This document shows positions 51,424 to 60,108 of a stretch of DNA of 64,000 nt, one piece after another. The notes below the pieces were generated by a model, which saw only the letters and a list, made by a program, of their open reading frames with translations, was not told where the DNA came from and did not search any database. Positions within the stretch are counted from its first letter, which is position 1. Each line of letters starts with the position of its first letter. The stretch is from positions 1,178,001-1,242,000 of the forward strand of contig CBDDGS010000019.1 of assembly GCA_965227935.1 (NCBI GenBank). The letters are read 5' to 3'. The translations under genes and the position numbers were made by a program. Origin of the DNA: JAWPMT01 sp965227935. GTDB lineage: Bacteria; Bacteroidota; Bacteroidia; Cytophagales; Cyclobacteriaceae.

Positions 51424-52563
51424 TTAGACTTTTTCCAGTCCACCATGTCTGGTTTCCATGACCCGTTCCGGAAAAGTGACCGGCTCTTCGTTTCGTCGAT
51501 CTGATGCGGTGATCTGATGCTTTATTTTGGCAATGAACCAAGGCGTACACGCTATGGCCAGCATCCCAGAACCCAAAACCAGCAGGTGGATGGGATTGGC
51601 TACTGTTGACTGAAAGGAGAATATGCCCAATATCAGTGTGGTCGAAAAAGGGAGCGACACCGCCAGCGTAGAGAGCCCAAAGCCCACGTCAAACGTGCGA
51701 CCAGCGCCTTCCTCCTGCATATCCACTGCGCTCATATGAGCAAATGGCCAGAAGCTGCACGAACTCAAGGGAAAAACGATGGCCAGCAGCGCCATCGGCA
51801 CCGAGAGACCGGGTAGCAAAGCAAGGAAAGCTGCGCTCACCATGAGTGCAAGGCCGGCGCGCCACAGGAGCAATCGGAAAATGAGCCCAAAATCACTGCG
51901 CGTGATCTTCACCGCCAAACCAATAAAAAGGAGGATCAATGGCGCCATAATGCTACTCAGGCGTAGTACTACAGACCCAACAGCTCCTGGTAGGGATTGC
52001 AGGTTGAGCCCGAAGGCCAGCATAACCAATGCCACGATCATCACGATGTTGATCGGTTCACCTACTAGTGCCAGCAGCAACTGTTTGAGCTTGTTTCCCT
52101 CGCCCGATGAGGTGGCCACATTCACGCGTTGGTACCAATGGATCGCCAGAAAATATAGCAGGATGAGTACAAAGAACTTATTGCCGACGTCAGCGAGAGC
52201 GGCAAGTGCCACAGCATCTTCACCCAGGAACTCGGCGATGAATGGAAAACAACTCAAACCCGGTGCCAGGGAGGGGAGGAGCATCATCATGGTACGCTGC
52301 CGGGCAGCGCCCAGTTCACTGAAAAGCCCACGTGACAGATGCGTGGCTCCCAGGAGTAGTCCATTCACTGCAAGAGCGAGTAGTGGGAGTATGAGCAGAT
52401 CCTGACTCAACTCCACATTGAGTAGCGCCACGAAGATTGTCGCGGGAAGCGCTACACTCAGTATGAGGACTTTGAGGCCCTTGAGTTGCTCGGGGGAGCC
52501 GATCTTCCGCTGTAGCAGAAGTCCCAGCCCAATCATCAGCAATAGTCCAAGGGTCTTTTCCAC
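51424..52563 (-). CDS. AEC-family transporter (auxin efflux carrier-like)
   Basis: A 379-residue membrane protein with about ten helices in two five-helix halves, the AEC layout: the first half holds VALPATIFVALL and the second LSSIMAPLILLFIGLAVK. AEC carriers move organic acids or amino acids in bacteria. It starts 20 nt after the stop of the Tat-exported aminotransferase gene, so the two are probably one operon. That suggests it handles a substrate or product of the aminotransferase, which is inference. Confidence 0.8.
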   Translation of the reverse strand: MEKTLGLLLMIGLGLLLQRKIGSPEQLKGLKVLILSVALPATIFVALLNVELSQDLLILPLLALAVNGLLLGATHLSRGLFSELGAARQRTMMMLLPSLAPGLSCFPFIAEFLGEDAVALAALADVGNKFFVLILLYFLAIHWYQRVNVATSSGEGNKLKQLLLALVGEPINIVMIVALVMLAFGLNLQSLPGAVGSVVLRLSSIMAPLILLFIGLAVKITRSDFGLIFRLLLWRAGLALMVSAAFLALLPGLSVPMALLAIVFPLSSCSFWPFAHMSAVDMQEEGAGRTFDVGFGLSTLAVSLPFSTTLILGIFSFQSTVANPIHLLVLGSGMLAIACTPWFIAKIKHQITASDRRNEEPVTFPERVMETRHGGLEKV

Positions 52564-52583
52564 GTTGGCTTTGCTTCGAAGTT

Positions 52584-53768
52584 TTAGCTTAGGACAGAGT
52601 CCAGGGCACTGACAAAGATCTTCATCTCATCCATGGTCCCTATGCTCACCCGACACCAGTTTCGATCCATGAGGTCGAACGCCCGTACACCGACTTGTTG
52701 CTCGCGCATTTTTTCGAGAAAGGCCTTACCCTCCATTTCGATGGGAAACAGCACAAAGCTCGTGACCGACTCCACGTAATCGAAGCCTCTCTTTTCCAGT
52801 TCCTTACAGACATACGTTCTGGCTTCGGTGTTCAGCTTCCGCGATTTACGCTGGAAGTCGACATCGTCCATGCTCGCCGTGGCGGCTAGAACTGATGGTA
52901 GTGTGATACCCATACCACCCCTGGTGATGACTTGCAACTGACTAAGTGTTTCTTCCAAGCCCACGGCGTATCCTACCCTCAAGCCAGCCATTCCATGAAT
53001 TTTAGAGAAAGTGCGGGCGACAATGACATTCTTGCCTTCCGCCACCAGAGACACCATGCTTTGCTGCTCGTCCTCAGGGAGGAACTCGAGGTACGCCTCG
53101 TCAACGAAGACGGGGACCCGATCCGAAACCTTTCTGCAGAAGGCTTCCAATTTTTTTGCGTCTGTCAACGACCCCGTGGGGTTGTTGGGATTGCAGATGT
53201 AGACTAGTTTGGTGTTGTCATCTATTGCCGCCTCCATGGCATCAAGATCATGCGACCAATCCTTTGCCAGCGGAACGCCCTTCCAGGACGCGCCGACGGC
53301 CTCAGCTACTTTGATCATTGACATGTAGGCTGGGTCAGCAGAGACGATATTGCCACCATTCATGAAGAGCACAAGGCCGAACTTTTCCAGCAGATCCGAA
53401 GATCCTGGACCCATCATGACGTTTTCGCCAGTGACTCCTTCCTTTGCTGCGATTTTATCGATCAGTGCGAATAACTCTCGCCATGCATATCGATTGCCAC
53501 TGGTGGCAGCCGCGGCGAATGCTTTTCGGGCACTTGGCGCTGGTCCATACGGGTTCTCGTTGGCGTTCAGCTTTGCACGCAATTCAGATGTTTTCTCCAG
53601 GGAGAGTTCTATGTATTCCTTGAAGAAAGGACTATAGATCGCTCTACCGGAAGCGTCGATTTTGGGAGCGGACCTCCAAGCCTCTCCAAGACTTAGGTGA
53701 GGTGCTACAGTGAGACCTCCTACCGTGAGCAGGCCATTCTTGAGGAGTTGACGTCTGGATGTCTTCAT
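52584..53768 (-). CDS. Histidinol-phosphate-aminotransferase-like PLP enzyme with Tat signal
   Basis: A 394-residue fold-type I aminotransferase with a twin-arginine leader (MKTSRRQLLKNGLLTVGGL, about residues 1-30). Then come NANENPYGP (68-76), the PLP-binding NPNNPTG at 193-199, VDEAY with Asp223, and TFSKIHG with the Schiff-base Lys256. It groups with HisC-like enzymes, which are normally cytoplasmic, so the Tat signal is notable. Tat exports folded, cofactor-loaded enzymes, so a periplasmic PLP enzyme is plausible. Substrate unknown; an AEC transporter gene follows in the same operon. Confidence 0.87.
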   Translation of the reverse strand: MKTSRRQLLKNGLLTVGGLTVAPHLSLGEAWRSAPKIDASGRAIYSPFFKEYIELSLEKTSELRAKLNANENPYGPAPSARKAFAAAATSGNRYAWRELFALIDKIAAKEGVTGENVMMGPGSSDLLEKFGLVLFMNGGNIVSADPAYMSMIKVAEAVGASWKGVPLAKDWSHDLDAMEAAIDDNTKLVYICNPNNPTGSLTDAKKLEAFCRKVSDRVPVFVDEAYLEFLPEDEQQSMVSLVAEGKNVIVARTFSKIHGMAGLRVGYAVGLEETLSQLQVITRGGMGITLPSVLAATASMDDVDFQRKSRKLNTEARTYVCKELEKRGFDYVESVTSFVLFPIEMEGKAFLEKMREQQVGVRAFDLMDRNWCRVSIGTMDEMKIFVSALDSVLS

Positions 53769-54248
53769 AAGTGTTAGGCGTTAAGGAAAGCGTGGTCCTT
53801 GGAATGATCTCTTAGGACCGAATGGACACAATTATAGGTCCACTCACTGGCAATCGAAAACCCACAAGATGCCGGTTGATTGTCCTAATTCGGACACTGG
53901 GCAATTGTGGTTGCAACCTTTCCAAAGCACCCTCACAGATGTTGAAATTTCAGAAAGATGGAAGGATACTTCCCTTTAACCGTTGGTCATATTGTAAAAA
54001 TGCCCGCTTCTCAAATTTTTACTCCGGCATGGGTTCGTTGAGGCCAATTATCTATGGAATTAGTGTCTTTTTCATTATTTCTATTTGCCTCGACTTATTC
54101 CTTGGAGCCAAATCATCTGCAATGATCTGCTTGCGGTACGCCGCGGTACCCGACAAATCCGAATAAGGAAGTCGTAACCCCATTCAGGGGCGTTGATAGG
54201 CAGTTTGGAAGTAAAAGTGTAATTTCAATGCAGTTAATGGTCTAGTCT
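53769..54248. other. Intergenic region, no gene seen
   Basis: About 480 nt between the aminotransferase (upstream side) and the eCIS-leader-like gene. One 114-codon frame on the plus strand lacks family features and codon pattern, so it was not called. No clear promoter or hairpin was recognised. Confidence 0.5.
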
Positions 54249-55343
54249 ATGCCTCAGCATGCCGATAAGTCCCAGTCTGATGCCCGCCAGTCTTCGAAGG
54301 CGGTTGCTAGAAAAGGCAACGAGTCAAGTGAGCACCAAACGTATCTGGAGGATGAACGGGTCGAAGCCACTACCCAAAGAAAGCTCAAGCAATTAGCCAA
54401 CGATGCCGTCTCTGAGCAACAAGTCAGCCAGTTGCAGGCCCTTCATGATCATGCTGAAGAGCAATCGCATGATGCATTGCATATGTTGCAGCCAGTGCAG
54501 CGCCACCCTCAGAATCATACGATACAGTTGGAGGATGATGATGACGATACTGTCCCGTTATTGTCTGGTGAGGCCAGGAGCGATGAGCAGGACGAGGCCA
54601 TTAAGCAGTTTGGGTTGTCGCTCGTGGGTGCTTACCGCGTGCTGGGAGAGGCATCGGAGCATCTATCCAAGGGTAAGAACCGGGAAGCCATCAAAGCCGC
54701 AGTGCTGAGTTTGGGCAACACCGCTATCCTGGTAGGAACGGCACTGATCGGCGTCCCCGGCGTGGTGTCGGTTGGGGCTGAGGGGCTTGCCGTAAGTGCT
54801 ACTGCTGAATCCGCCGGAGTCACTGGGGGGTCTGCCGCTGCGGGGTCTGCGATGGGAGCTGCAGAGACGGAGGCACCTACTGCCCACGATGAAGCCACGG
54901 CGGCAGCGGAAAGCGCCGGTCTGGCGATGAAGGCGATCATCAAAAAGAAGGCGGGCACTCTGAAGGATGCGGGAAAGACGCTTATCAGTTTCGTCCCTGG
55001 TTCTGCCATTCTCAAAAACGCCGCAAAGTCCGCGAAGCTAGCGATGATGTCACAAGACGAATGGAATGCTGCTCGGGCCGAACTTATTACCGTGGTGGAG
55101 GGTGTCATGACTGAGATGGACAGCGTCGTGGCCGGTTTGGATTTGGATAAATACGGAGACACGGTGATCAAGGCCAAGGGCTCGAAGCTGTTGTTCACAG
55201 ACAAGACCAAGACACTTGAAGACATCAGTAAGAAGTACAAGGCCCGTGCCAAGGAGCTGAAGGAGACAATCGCGGCCTGGGACAAGAAGCATGGCGAATC
55301 AAGGCCACTTTTGTCAGGTGCTTCCTCATCGGATGAAGCCTAA
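54249..55343 (+). CDS. Protein with eCIS/DUF4157-cargo-like leader and novel C-terminal region
   Basis: A 364-residue protein without a signal peptide. Residues ~28-70 (YLEDERVEATTQRKLKQLAN, then EQQVSQLQALHDHAEE) strongly resemble the leader of Bacteroidota DUF4157 proteins tied to extracellular contractile injection systems, in the style (E)DNRPEAxxQRKLQEMANN...VSQLxA. The DUF4157 HExxH domain is absent. An Asp run at 96-100 follows, then a Gly/Ala-rich hydrophobic segment (about 156-210), an amphipathic Lys-rich region (224-267) and a helical tail. PLLSG plus an acidic tract occurs twice (103-116 and 353-364). An AraC regulator starts 50 nt downstream. It may be an injected effector; no function is proven, and no injection-system genes are in view. 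Confidence 0.7.
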   Translation: MPQHADKSQSDARQSSKAVARKGNESSEHQTYLEDERVEATTQRKLKQLANDAVSEQQVSQLQALHDHAEEQSHDALHMLQPVQRHPQNHTIQLEDDDDDTVPLLSGEARSDEQDEAIKQFGLSLVGAYRVLGEASEHLSKGKNREAIKAAVLSLGNTAILVGTALIGVPGVVSVGAEGLAVSATAESAGVTGGSAAAGSAMGAAETEAPTAHDEATAAAESAGLAMKAIIKKKAGTLKDAGKTLISFVPGSAILKNAAKSAKLAMMSQDEWNAARAELITVVEGVMTEMDSVVAGLDLDKYGDTVIKAKGSKLLFTDKTKTLEDISKKYKARAKELKETIAAWDKKHGESRPLLSGASSSDEA

Positions 55344-55393
55344 AAAACTATCTTGACCGCTGTCAGTTTCTAGTACATTGACGCAGACTCGCA

Positions 55394-56386
55394 GTGGCCA
55401 ACTACATTTCCATCAACCTGTATCGAAAAATGATCAATCATGCCCTGGCAGAAGGCATGCACATGGAAGAGCTGCAGGGGTTGCGCACGCCCGCAGAGGA
55501 TATGGATCACTTGCAGGCGGTCCCTGCCGACCACTTCTTCGAACTTCATGAGATACTCGACCAGCGATTGGGGCCAGGCTTCTCCGTGCGAATAGGGCAG
55601 GCGATGAAAATCGAGGACTACGGCGTGCTGGGACTGTCGTGGCGTACCTGTTCATGGGCAGGGGAGATCTTCGATCGGGCCGAGCGCTATTTCAAGCTGC
55701 TGTCCAATACCTACGTATTCAAGATTGAGAAAGGGGAGGAGATCTCTCATGTGTACCTCAATAGGGAGACTCATCGGCGCGGCGTGGAACTATCCAACGA
55801 AGCGACCTTGTCTGCCACCGTAGTCGTGCTGCAGGCGATGACCGAGACCGACATGACTCCGGTCAGTGTCTCCTTTAAACATGGGCCGCCCAGAAAGCTG
55901 GACGGGTACGAGGAGGCTTTCCGATGCCCCATTTCCTTCAATGAGCTGCACAATGTTATCAGCTACTCGACAAAGGACCTGGAGACTCGGACTGCGAAAG
56001 CGGATAAGAGCATTAATGAATTTCTTGTCGAGAGGGTGGAAGAGGAGACTAATGGCATTGAGATCGCTTCTAACAGAATCGTCTCCGATGTGGAGGAGCT
56101 CATTGCCAATGCGCTGCCCAGCGGCATCCCTGCTATCACACAGGTTGGGGAGCACATGGGCATGAGTAATCGTACGCTCACCCGGCGACTATCGGACAAT
56201 GGCGTCACCTTTCGTGATCTCATCAAGAAGACACAGGAGGGCCTGTCAAAGGAGCTGCTTAAGAACTCGTCGAGGAGCGTTGCTGAGATCGCCTTTCAGA
56301 CTGGATTCTCCGAGCAGAGTGCCTTTAACAGGGCCTTCAAACGCTGGACGGGGCAGTCACCCATCGAGTTTCGTAAAAGTGGATAG
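55394..56386 (+). CDS. AraC-family transcriptional regulator (OruR-like N-terminus)
   Basis: A 330-residue cytoplasmic regulator that starts with GTG (55394). Residues ~20-205 follow the arabinose-binding-like N-terminal domain of the OruR/ArgR-type AraC proteins (DYGVLGLSWRTCSWAGEIFDRA). The AraC helix-turn-helix pair covers about 230-328, with ITQVGEHMGMSNRTLTRRL and SVAEIAFQTGFSEQSAFNRAFKRWTG. It lies 50 nt downstream of the eCIS-leader-like gene, so both may share a transcript and it may control that gene. The ligand is unknown. Confidence 0.85.
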   Translation: MANYISINLYRKMINHALAEGMHMEELQGLRTPAEDMDHLQAVPADHFFELHEILDQRLGPGFSVRIGQAMKIEDYGVLGLSWRTCSWAGEIFDRAERYFKLLSNTYVFKIEKGEEISHVYLNRETHRRGVELSNEATLSATVVVLQAMTETDMTPVSVSFKHGPPRKLDGYEEAFRCPISFNELHNVISYSTKDLETRTAKADKSINEFLVERVEEETNGIEIASNRIVSDVEELIANALPSGIPAITQVGEHMGMSNRTLTRRLSDNGVTFRDLIKKTQEGLSKELLKNSSRSVAEIAFQTGFSEQSAFNRAFKRWTGQSPIEFRKSG

Positions 56387-56489
56387 AAGCTCCGTGGAGG
56401 CATTCCAGCTCCACCCTTCAACAATTCAATGCTCTCATCAAAATTTGGCTGACTGGTTTGCGTATTTTCGTGAATACGCACTAAGACCA

Positions 56490-57608
56490 ATGGAAAAGAT
56501 TCGGCGTTACGACCTGGACTGGCTGCGAGTCATCGTGTTCGCTTTGCTTATCCTATACCACGTGGGAATGTTCTTTGTGCCTTGGGGTTGGCACATCAAA
56601 AACAATGTCATCTACCCGGAGGCCCGTTGGCCCATGCTGTTTGTCAACCAGTGGCGACTGCCCATTCTATTTGTAATCTCCGGAATGGGAACGGCCTTCG
56701 CCTTGTCGTATCGATCGGGCAAGGAGTTTCGTTTGGAGCGTTGGAAGCGGTTGGGCATTCCGCTCGTCTTTGGTATGCTCATGATCGTGCCACCTCAGGT
56801 CTACCTGGAACGTGTAACTCAAGGATTGGAAATGGGTTATGTCCAGTGGTGGATGACCGAGGCGTTCACTCAGGGAGCTTATTCCTCTGGCAATATCAGT
56901 TGGCATCACCTCTGGTTTCTGCCCTATCTATTGATCTATTCCCTGCTGCTGAGTCCGGTGTTTATCAGGATGCGAAATCATCCCGATTCGAAATTCCTCC
57001 AAGGCTGGCGAAAGAGATTGGCCCGACAGCCTTGGTCGCTGTTTTGGTTGACGATTCCTCTCTTTCTCTATGAATCCCTGATGGAGCCTTTCTTCAATAT
57101 CACCCACAATCTGGTCTGGGACTGGTTCAATTTCACGAGCTCCCTGACTTTGTTTTTCTATGGATTCTTGCTGATTTCCATTAGAGAGCCTTTCTGGGAG
57201 GCGGTCGACAAGATCAAGCACAAGACCCTAATACTGGGCGTCTTCACATTTATCGGGTTGTTGATCCGGTGGGTATTCTTTGAGGACAACATCTATGTGC
57301 ACTTTACTGAAGCGGCGCTCAAGATTGTCAACCTGTGGGCGTGGATCCTGACCATTTTTGGCTTCGCAGCCCAATACCTCAATCGCCAGAGTCAAGCACT
57401 GGCGTACTGCAATCGTGCCGTGTACCCTTTCTACATTCTGCACCAGACCATCACGATCCTCATTGGTTTCTATTTGATGGGCCTTGATTGGCCATTTTGG
57501 CCAAAATTCCTGATCATGACCGTTGGCACATTTGGTGGGAGTTGGCTATTGTATGAATTCGTTATTCGACGGATAAGGTGGCTGTATCCACTCTTCGGGT
57601 TGAAGTAA
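56490..57608 (+). CDS. Membrane acyltransferase (acyltransferase 3 family)
   Basis: A 372-residue membrane protein. I chose the ATG at 56490, which gives the conserved N-terminus MEKIRRYDLDWLRVIVFALLILYHVGMFF; a frame extending upstream would overlap the AraC gene by 188 nt. About ten helices follow, with a central SWHHLWFLPYLL. The family (OpgC/OafA-like) transfers acyl groups to glycans or lipids at the membrane. The acceptor is unknown. It begins 103 nt after the AraC gene and is probably separate from it. Confidence 0.83.
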   Translation: MEKIRRYDLDWLRVIVFALLILYHVGMFFVPWGWHIKNNVIYPEARWPMLFVNQWRLPILFVISGMGTAFALSYRSGKEFRLERWKRLGIPLVFGMLMIVPPQVYLERVTQGLEMGYVQWWMTEAFTQGAYSSGNISWHHLWFLPYLLIYSLLLSPVFIRMRNHPDSKFLQGWRKRLARQPWSLFWLTIPLFLYESLMEPFFNITHNLVWDWFNFTSSLTLFFYGFLLISIREPFWEAVDKIKHKTLILGVFTFIGLLIRWVFFEDNIYVHFTEAALKIVNLWAWILTIFGFAAQYLNRQSQALAYCNRAVYPFYILHQTITILIGFYLMGLDWPFWPKFLIMTVGTFGGSWLLYEFVIRRIRWLYPLFGLK

Positions 57609-57670
57609 ATAGCTACGTGCATTCCGGATAGCCGATTGAGCTCGTCAGTTCCTGGATTGGTCCATGTGGA

Positions 57671-57814
57671 CTACTCGCCTTTGGCCAATTTGCTGGATGA
57701 GGGCGCACATTTTTCGCATGTTGCCTCCGTATCGCTGCCTTTGAAAAATAGCTTCCGAGCCATGAAAAAAATGGCTGCCAAAAACAAGATGCCGACGATG
57801 ATGCCCTGTGTCAT
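57671..57814 (-). CDS. FeoB-associated Cys-rich membrane protein
   Basis: A 47-residue protein: one membrane helix (about 4-18) then a tail with CEKC (about 33-36), the layout of the small FeoB-associated family found in Bacteroidota. Its ATG (57814) overlaps the feoB stop as ATGA, so translation is coupled. It is thought to act like FeoC beside FeoB, perhaps by metal or redox sensing; this is family knowledge, not shown here. Confidence 0.82.
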   Translation of the reverse strand: MTQGIIVGILFLAAIFFMARKLFFKGSDTEATCEKCAPSSSKLAKGE

Positions 57815-59772
57815 TTCAATAGTTGGTACGTAATAAAGGCACCCACGTATGCCATTGTCGTCATATACGTCAGCTGGATGACGGGCCACTTCCAACTCTT
57901 TGTCTCTCGTCTGGTGACGGCAAGCGTGCTCATGCATTGCATCGCGAAGGCATAAAACACCATGAGCGCCAATCCCGATGCGAGGTTGTACACATTGGTG
58001 CCATCCGGACGTTTCTCCTGCTGCATCCGTTGGAGGAGTGTGTCACCGCTTTCGAAGTCTTCGCCGACACTGTAGATCGTTGCCATTGAGCCTACAAATA
58101 CCTCCCGTGCCGCGAATGAAGTGATCAACGCGATTCCGATCTGCCAGTCAAATCCCAATGGACGAATGGCTGGTTCGATTCCTTTCCCTACGAGGCCTAT
58201 CCAGGAATTTTCTAATTGGATGGAGGCCTGCTCTTCCTCGGAAAGTCCCATTTCTACTGCTTGGGTTCGCGCTTCCTCGATGCGGCCTGGAGGGCCATAC
58301 GAGGCCAGTACCCAAAGGATGATGGAGATGGCGAGGATGATCCTTCCCGCCTCCCAGACGAACACCCGCGTCTTTTCGATGAGGATGAGTCCTACGTTTT
58401 GCAAACGTGGTCTCCGGTACATGGGCATCTCCATGATGAGGAAGCTCTTCCGCTTCGCTTTTACGATGACCTTGAAGACAGCGGCAGCCAGGAGGGCAGC
58501 AACCAATCCCAAGAGGTACATCGCCATTAGTGTCAGTCCCTGGAGGTTGATCACACCCCAAACGAGCTCATTGGGGACGACCAAAGCAATCAGCAAAGCA
58601 TACACCGGCAACCTCGCCGAGCAGCTCATGAGTGGCACCACCATGATCGTCACCAGACGGTCTTTCCATTGGTCGATGCCGCGGGTTGCCATGATCGCGG
58701 GGATCGCACAGGCCACACCTGAAATCAGCGGAACGACACTTTTGCCGTGGAGGCCGAATGGTCGCATGAGCTTGTCCATCAAAAAGACTACCCGGGACAT
58801 ATAGCCCGTCTCTTCGAGAAATGCGAGGAAGGCAAACAGTAGCGCGATTTGAGGAATAAATATTACAACACCTCCAATACCTGGGATGATGCCCTGGGCC
58901 ACGAGGTCGGTCAGCACACCGGCGGGTAGCGCTTGTATCGTCCAGGCACTGAGATTGGCAAACAACCCATCAATGAGTGTCATAGGCATGTCCGCCAATT
59001 TGTAGACGACCTGGAAAATGAGGAACAGGACAAAAAGGAAGATCACGTACCCACCAACGGGGTGGGTGAGCACGCGGTCAATCTTGCGAGTACGTGCCCG
59101 TTGTGACTGGGTTGGTGCCTTTTTCTTCAGGCAAAATTGCAGAATCTGGCGGATCCGCTTGTATCTGGTTTCAGTATCTTCAATCTGCTCTTTTTCCGAT
59201 ACACCCTCGTGATTCAGGACGTGTTCAATAGCAGAATCTTCCAAAAAGGCAGGAAGCTTTGCGGGCACTCCGTTTTCCATCACCTTTTTGAGTTGGGCGA
59301 TGCCATCGCCATTGCGAGCGTTGACGGGGACAACCGGTACATGACCCAGCATTTCGCTGAGCTTGTCGACATTTAGCTCGAGGCCTTCCCGTGCGAGCAT
59401 GTCGGACATGTTGAGCGCCAACACGACGGGCATCTGCAGGTCTGCTACCTGTGTGAAGAGTAATAGGCTTCTTTCCAAATTGCTGGCGTCAGCGACGACA
59501 ACCGCTACCTGTGGATAGTCGGGGTGCTGGTGATCGAGTAGTACGTCAGAGACGATCTCTTCATCACTGGACTTGGGAAAGAGGCTATAGGTGCCCGGCA
59601 GGTCGATCACTTCGATCGCTTGTCCCTCTTTCGTGGAATAGGACCCGAAGTACTTGTCAACAGTCACGCCAGGATAGTTGCCGACGTGCTGGTTCATACC
59701 AGTCAGCCGATTAAATAGCGAGCTCTTGCCCGCATTGGGATTGCCTACCAGGGCTACTTTTCTAGCATTCAT
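57811..59772 (-). CDS. feoB: Ferrous iron transporter FeoB
   Basis: A 653-residue GTP-gated Fe(II) transporter. The N-terminal G domain has GNPNAGKSS at 10-18 (G1), DLPGTYSL (G3) and LNMSDM (G4). Two Gate domains follow from about 260, with a conserved ISGVACAIPAIMATR and SCSARLPVYALLIAL, in about eleven helices. It imports ferrous iron across the inner membrane. The stop of feoA overlaps its start by 4 nt, and its own stop overlaps the small Cys-rich gene, so the three genes form one tightly coupled operon. Some FeoB proteins carry a fused FeoA; this one does not. Confidence 0.95.
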   Translation of the reverse strand: MNARKVALVGNPNAGKSSLFNRLTGMNQHVGNYPGVTVDKYFGSYSTKEGQAIEVIDLPGTYSLFPKSSDEEIVSDVLLDHQHPDYPQVAVVVADASNLERSLLLFTQVADLQMPVVLALNMSDMLAREGLELNVDKLSEMLGHVPVVPVNARNGDGIAQLKKVMENGVPAKLPAFLEDSAIEHVLNHEGVSEKEQIEDTETRYKRIRQILQFCLKKKAPTQSQRARTRKIDRVLTHPVGGYVIFLFVLFLIFQVVYKLADMPMTLIDGLFANLSAWTIQALPAGVLTDLVAQGIIPGIGGVVIFIPQIALLFAFLAFLEETGYMSRVVFLMDKLMRPFGLHGKSVVPLISGVACAIPAIMATRGIDQWKDRLVTIMVVPLMSCSARLPVYALLIALVVPNELVWGVINLQGLTLMAMYLLGLVAALLAAAVFKVIVKAKRKSFLIMEMPMYRRPRLQNVGLILIEKTRVFVWEAGRIILAISIILWVLASYGPPGRIEEARTQAVEMGLSEEEQASIQLENSWIGLVGKGIEPAIRPLGFDWQIGIALITSFAAREVFVGSMATIYSVGEDFESGDTLLQRMQQEKRPDGTNVYNLASGLALMVFYAFAMQCMSTLAVTRRETKSWKWPVIQLTYMTTMAYVGAFITYQLLK

Positions 59773-59996
59773 GCGTCATCGGACTCTACCTCCACCAGCC
59801 GCGCTTCGGCGTTTCTCAGGGCAACAACATAGTCACCCACCTGGACCGCAATGGGGTCCCCCAGAGGCGCCTTGAAGAGCACTTTCACATGCTGTCCCAA
59901 GTAAAGCCCCATCTCCGTCAACCTGGCCGTCAATAAACTGCTGGCCACATTGCTGATGGTCGCCGATTGCCCTACAAGCAAATGATCTAGTGTCAA
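59769..59996 (-). CDS. feoA: Ferrous iron transport protein FeoA
   Basis: A 75-residue SH3-like cytoplasmic protein. A TTG start at 59996 gives the usual length and N-terminus (TLDHLLVGQSATI). The longer frame from a TTG at 60053 would run through the -33 and -7 boxes of the predicted promoter, so it is rejected. A four-codon frame (60007-59993) overlaps the start as TTGA, perhaps coupling. FeoA binds FeoB and stimulates iron uptake. It is the first gene of the feoA-feoB-Cys-rich operon. Confidence 0.85.
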   Translation of the reverse strand: MTLDHLLVGQSATISNVASSLLTARLTEMGLYLGQHVKVLFKAPLGDPIAVQVGDYVVALRNAEARLVEVESDDA

Positions 59997-60022
59997 CAAT
60001 TCTTCATGGAATGGATGAAGCG

Positions 60023-60053
60023 CAAAAATAGACGGATACTTGTTTCCGCCCAA
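60023..60053 (-). promoter_or_regulatory. Bacteroidota-type promoter of the feo operon
   Basis: On the minus strand TTG (60053-60051), 20 nt, then TATTTTTG (60030-60023), fitting the -33 / -7 consensus. It puts the transcript start roughly 20 nt before the feoA TTG. No Fur-like or DtxR-like box was recognised. Confidence 0.6.
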
Positions 60054-60108
60054 TCGCTAAGGGTAGTGAATCAAGTCATCAAAGTGAGGGACATTTCTCA
60101 GTGCCGAG

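Noticed and set aside
53822..54166. 114-codon open frame as a gene
   Set aside because: No family pattern, uneven composition and no conserved start context; likely chance.
54632..55285. 217-codon frame antisense to the eCIS-leader-like gene
   Set aside because: Ala/Ser-rich shadow of the plus-strand coding frame, with no independent domain or start signal.
56199..56489. Upstream extension of the acyltransferase
   Set aside because: It would overlap the AraC gene by 188 nt and adds Arg/Ser-rich residues before a clear family N-terminus.
60051..60053. TTG at 60053 as the feoA start
   Set aside because: It coincides with the -33 box of the predicted promoter and gives a protein 19 residues longer than usual FeoA.
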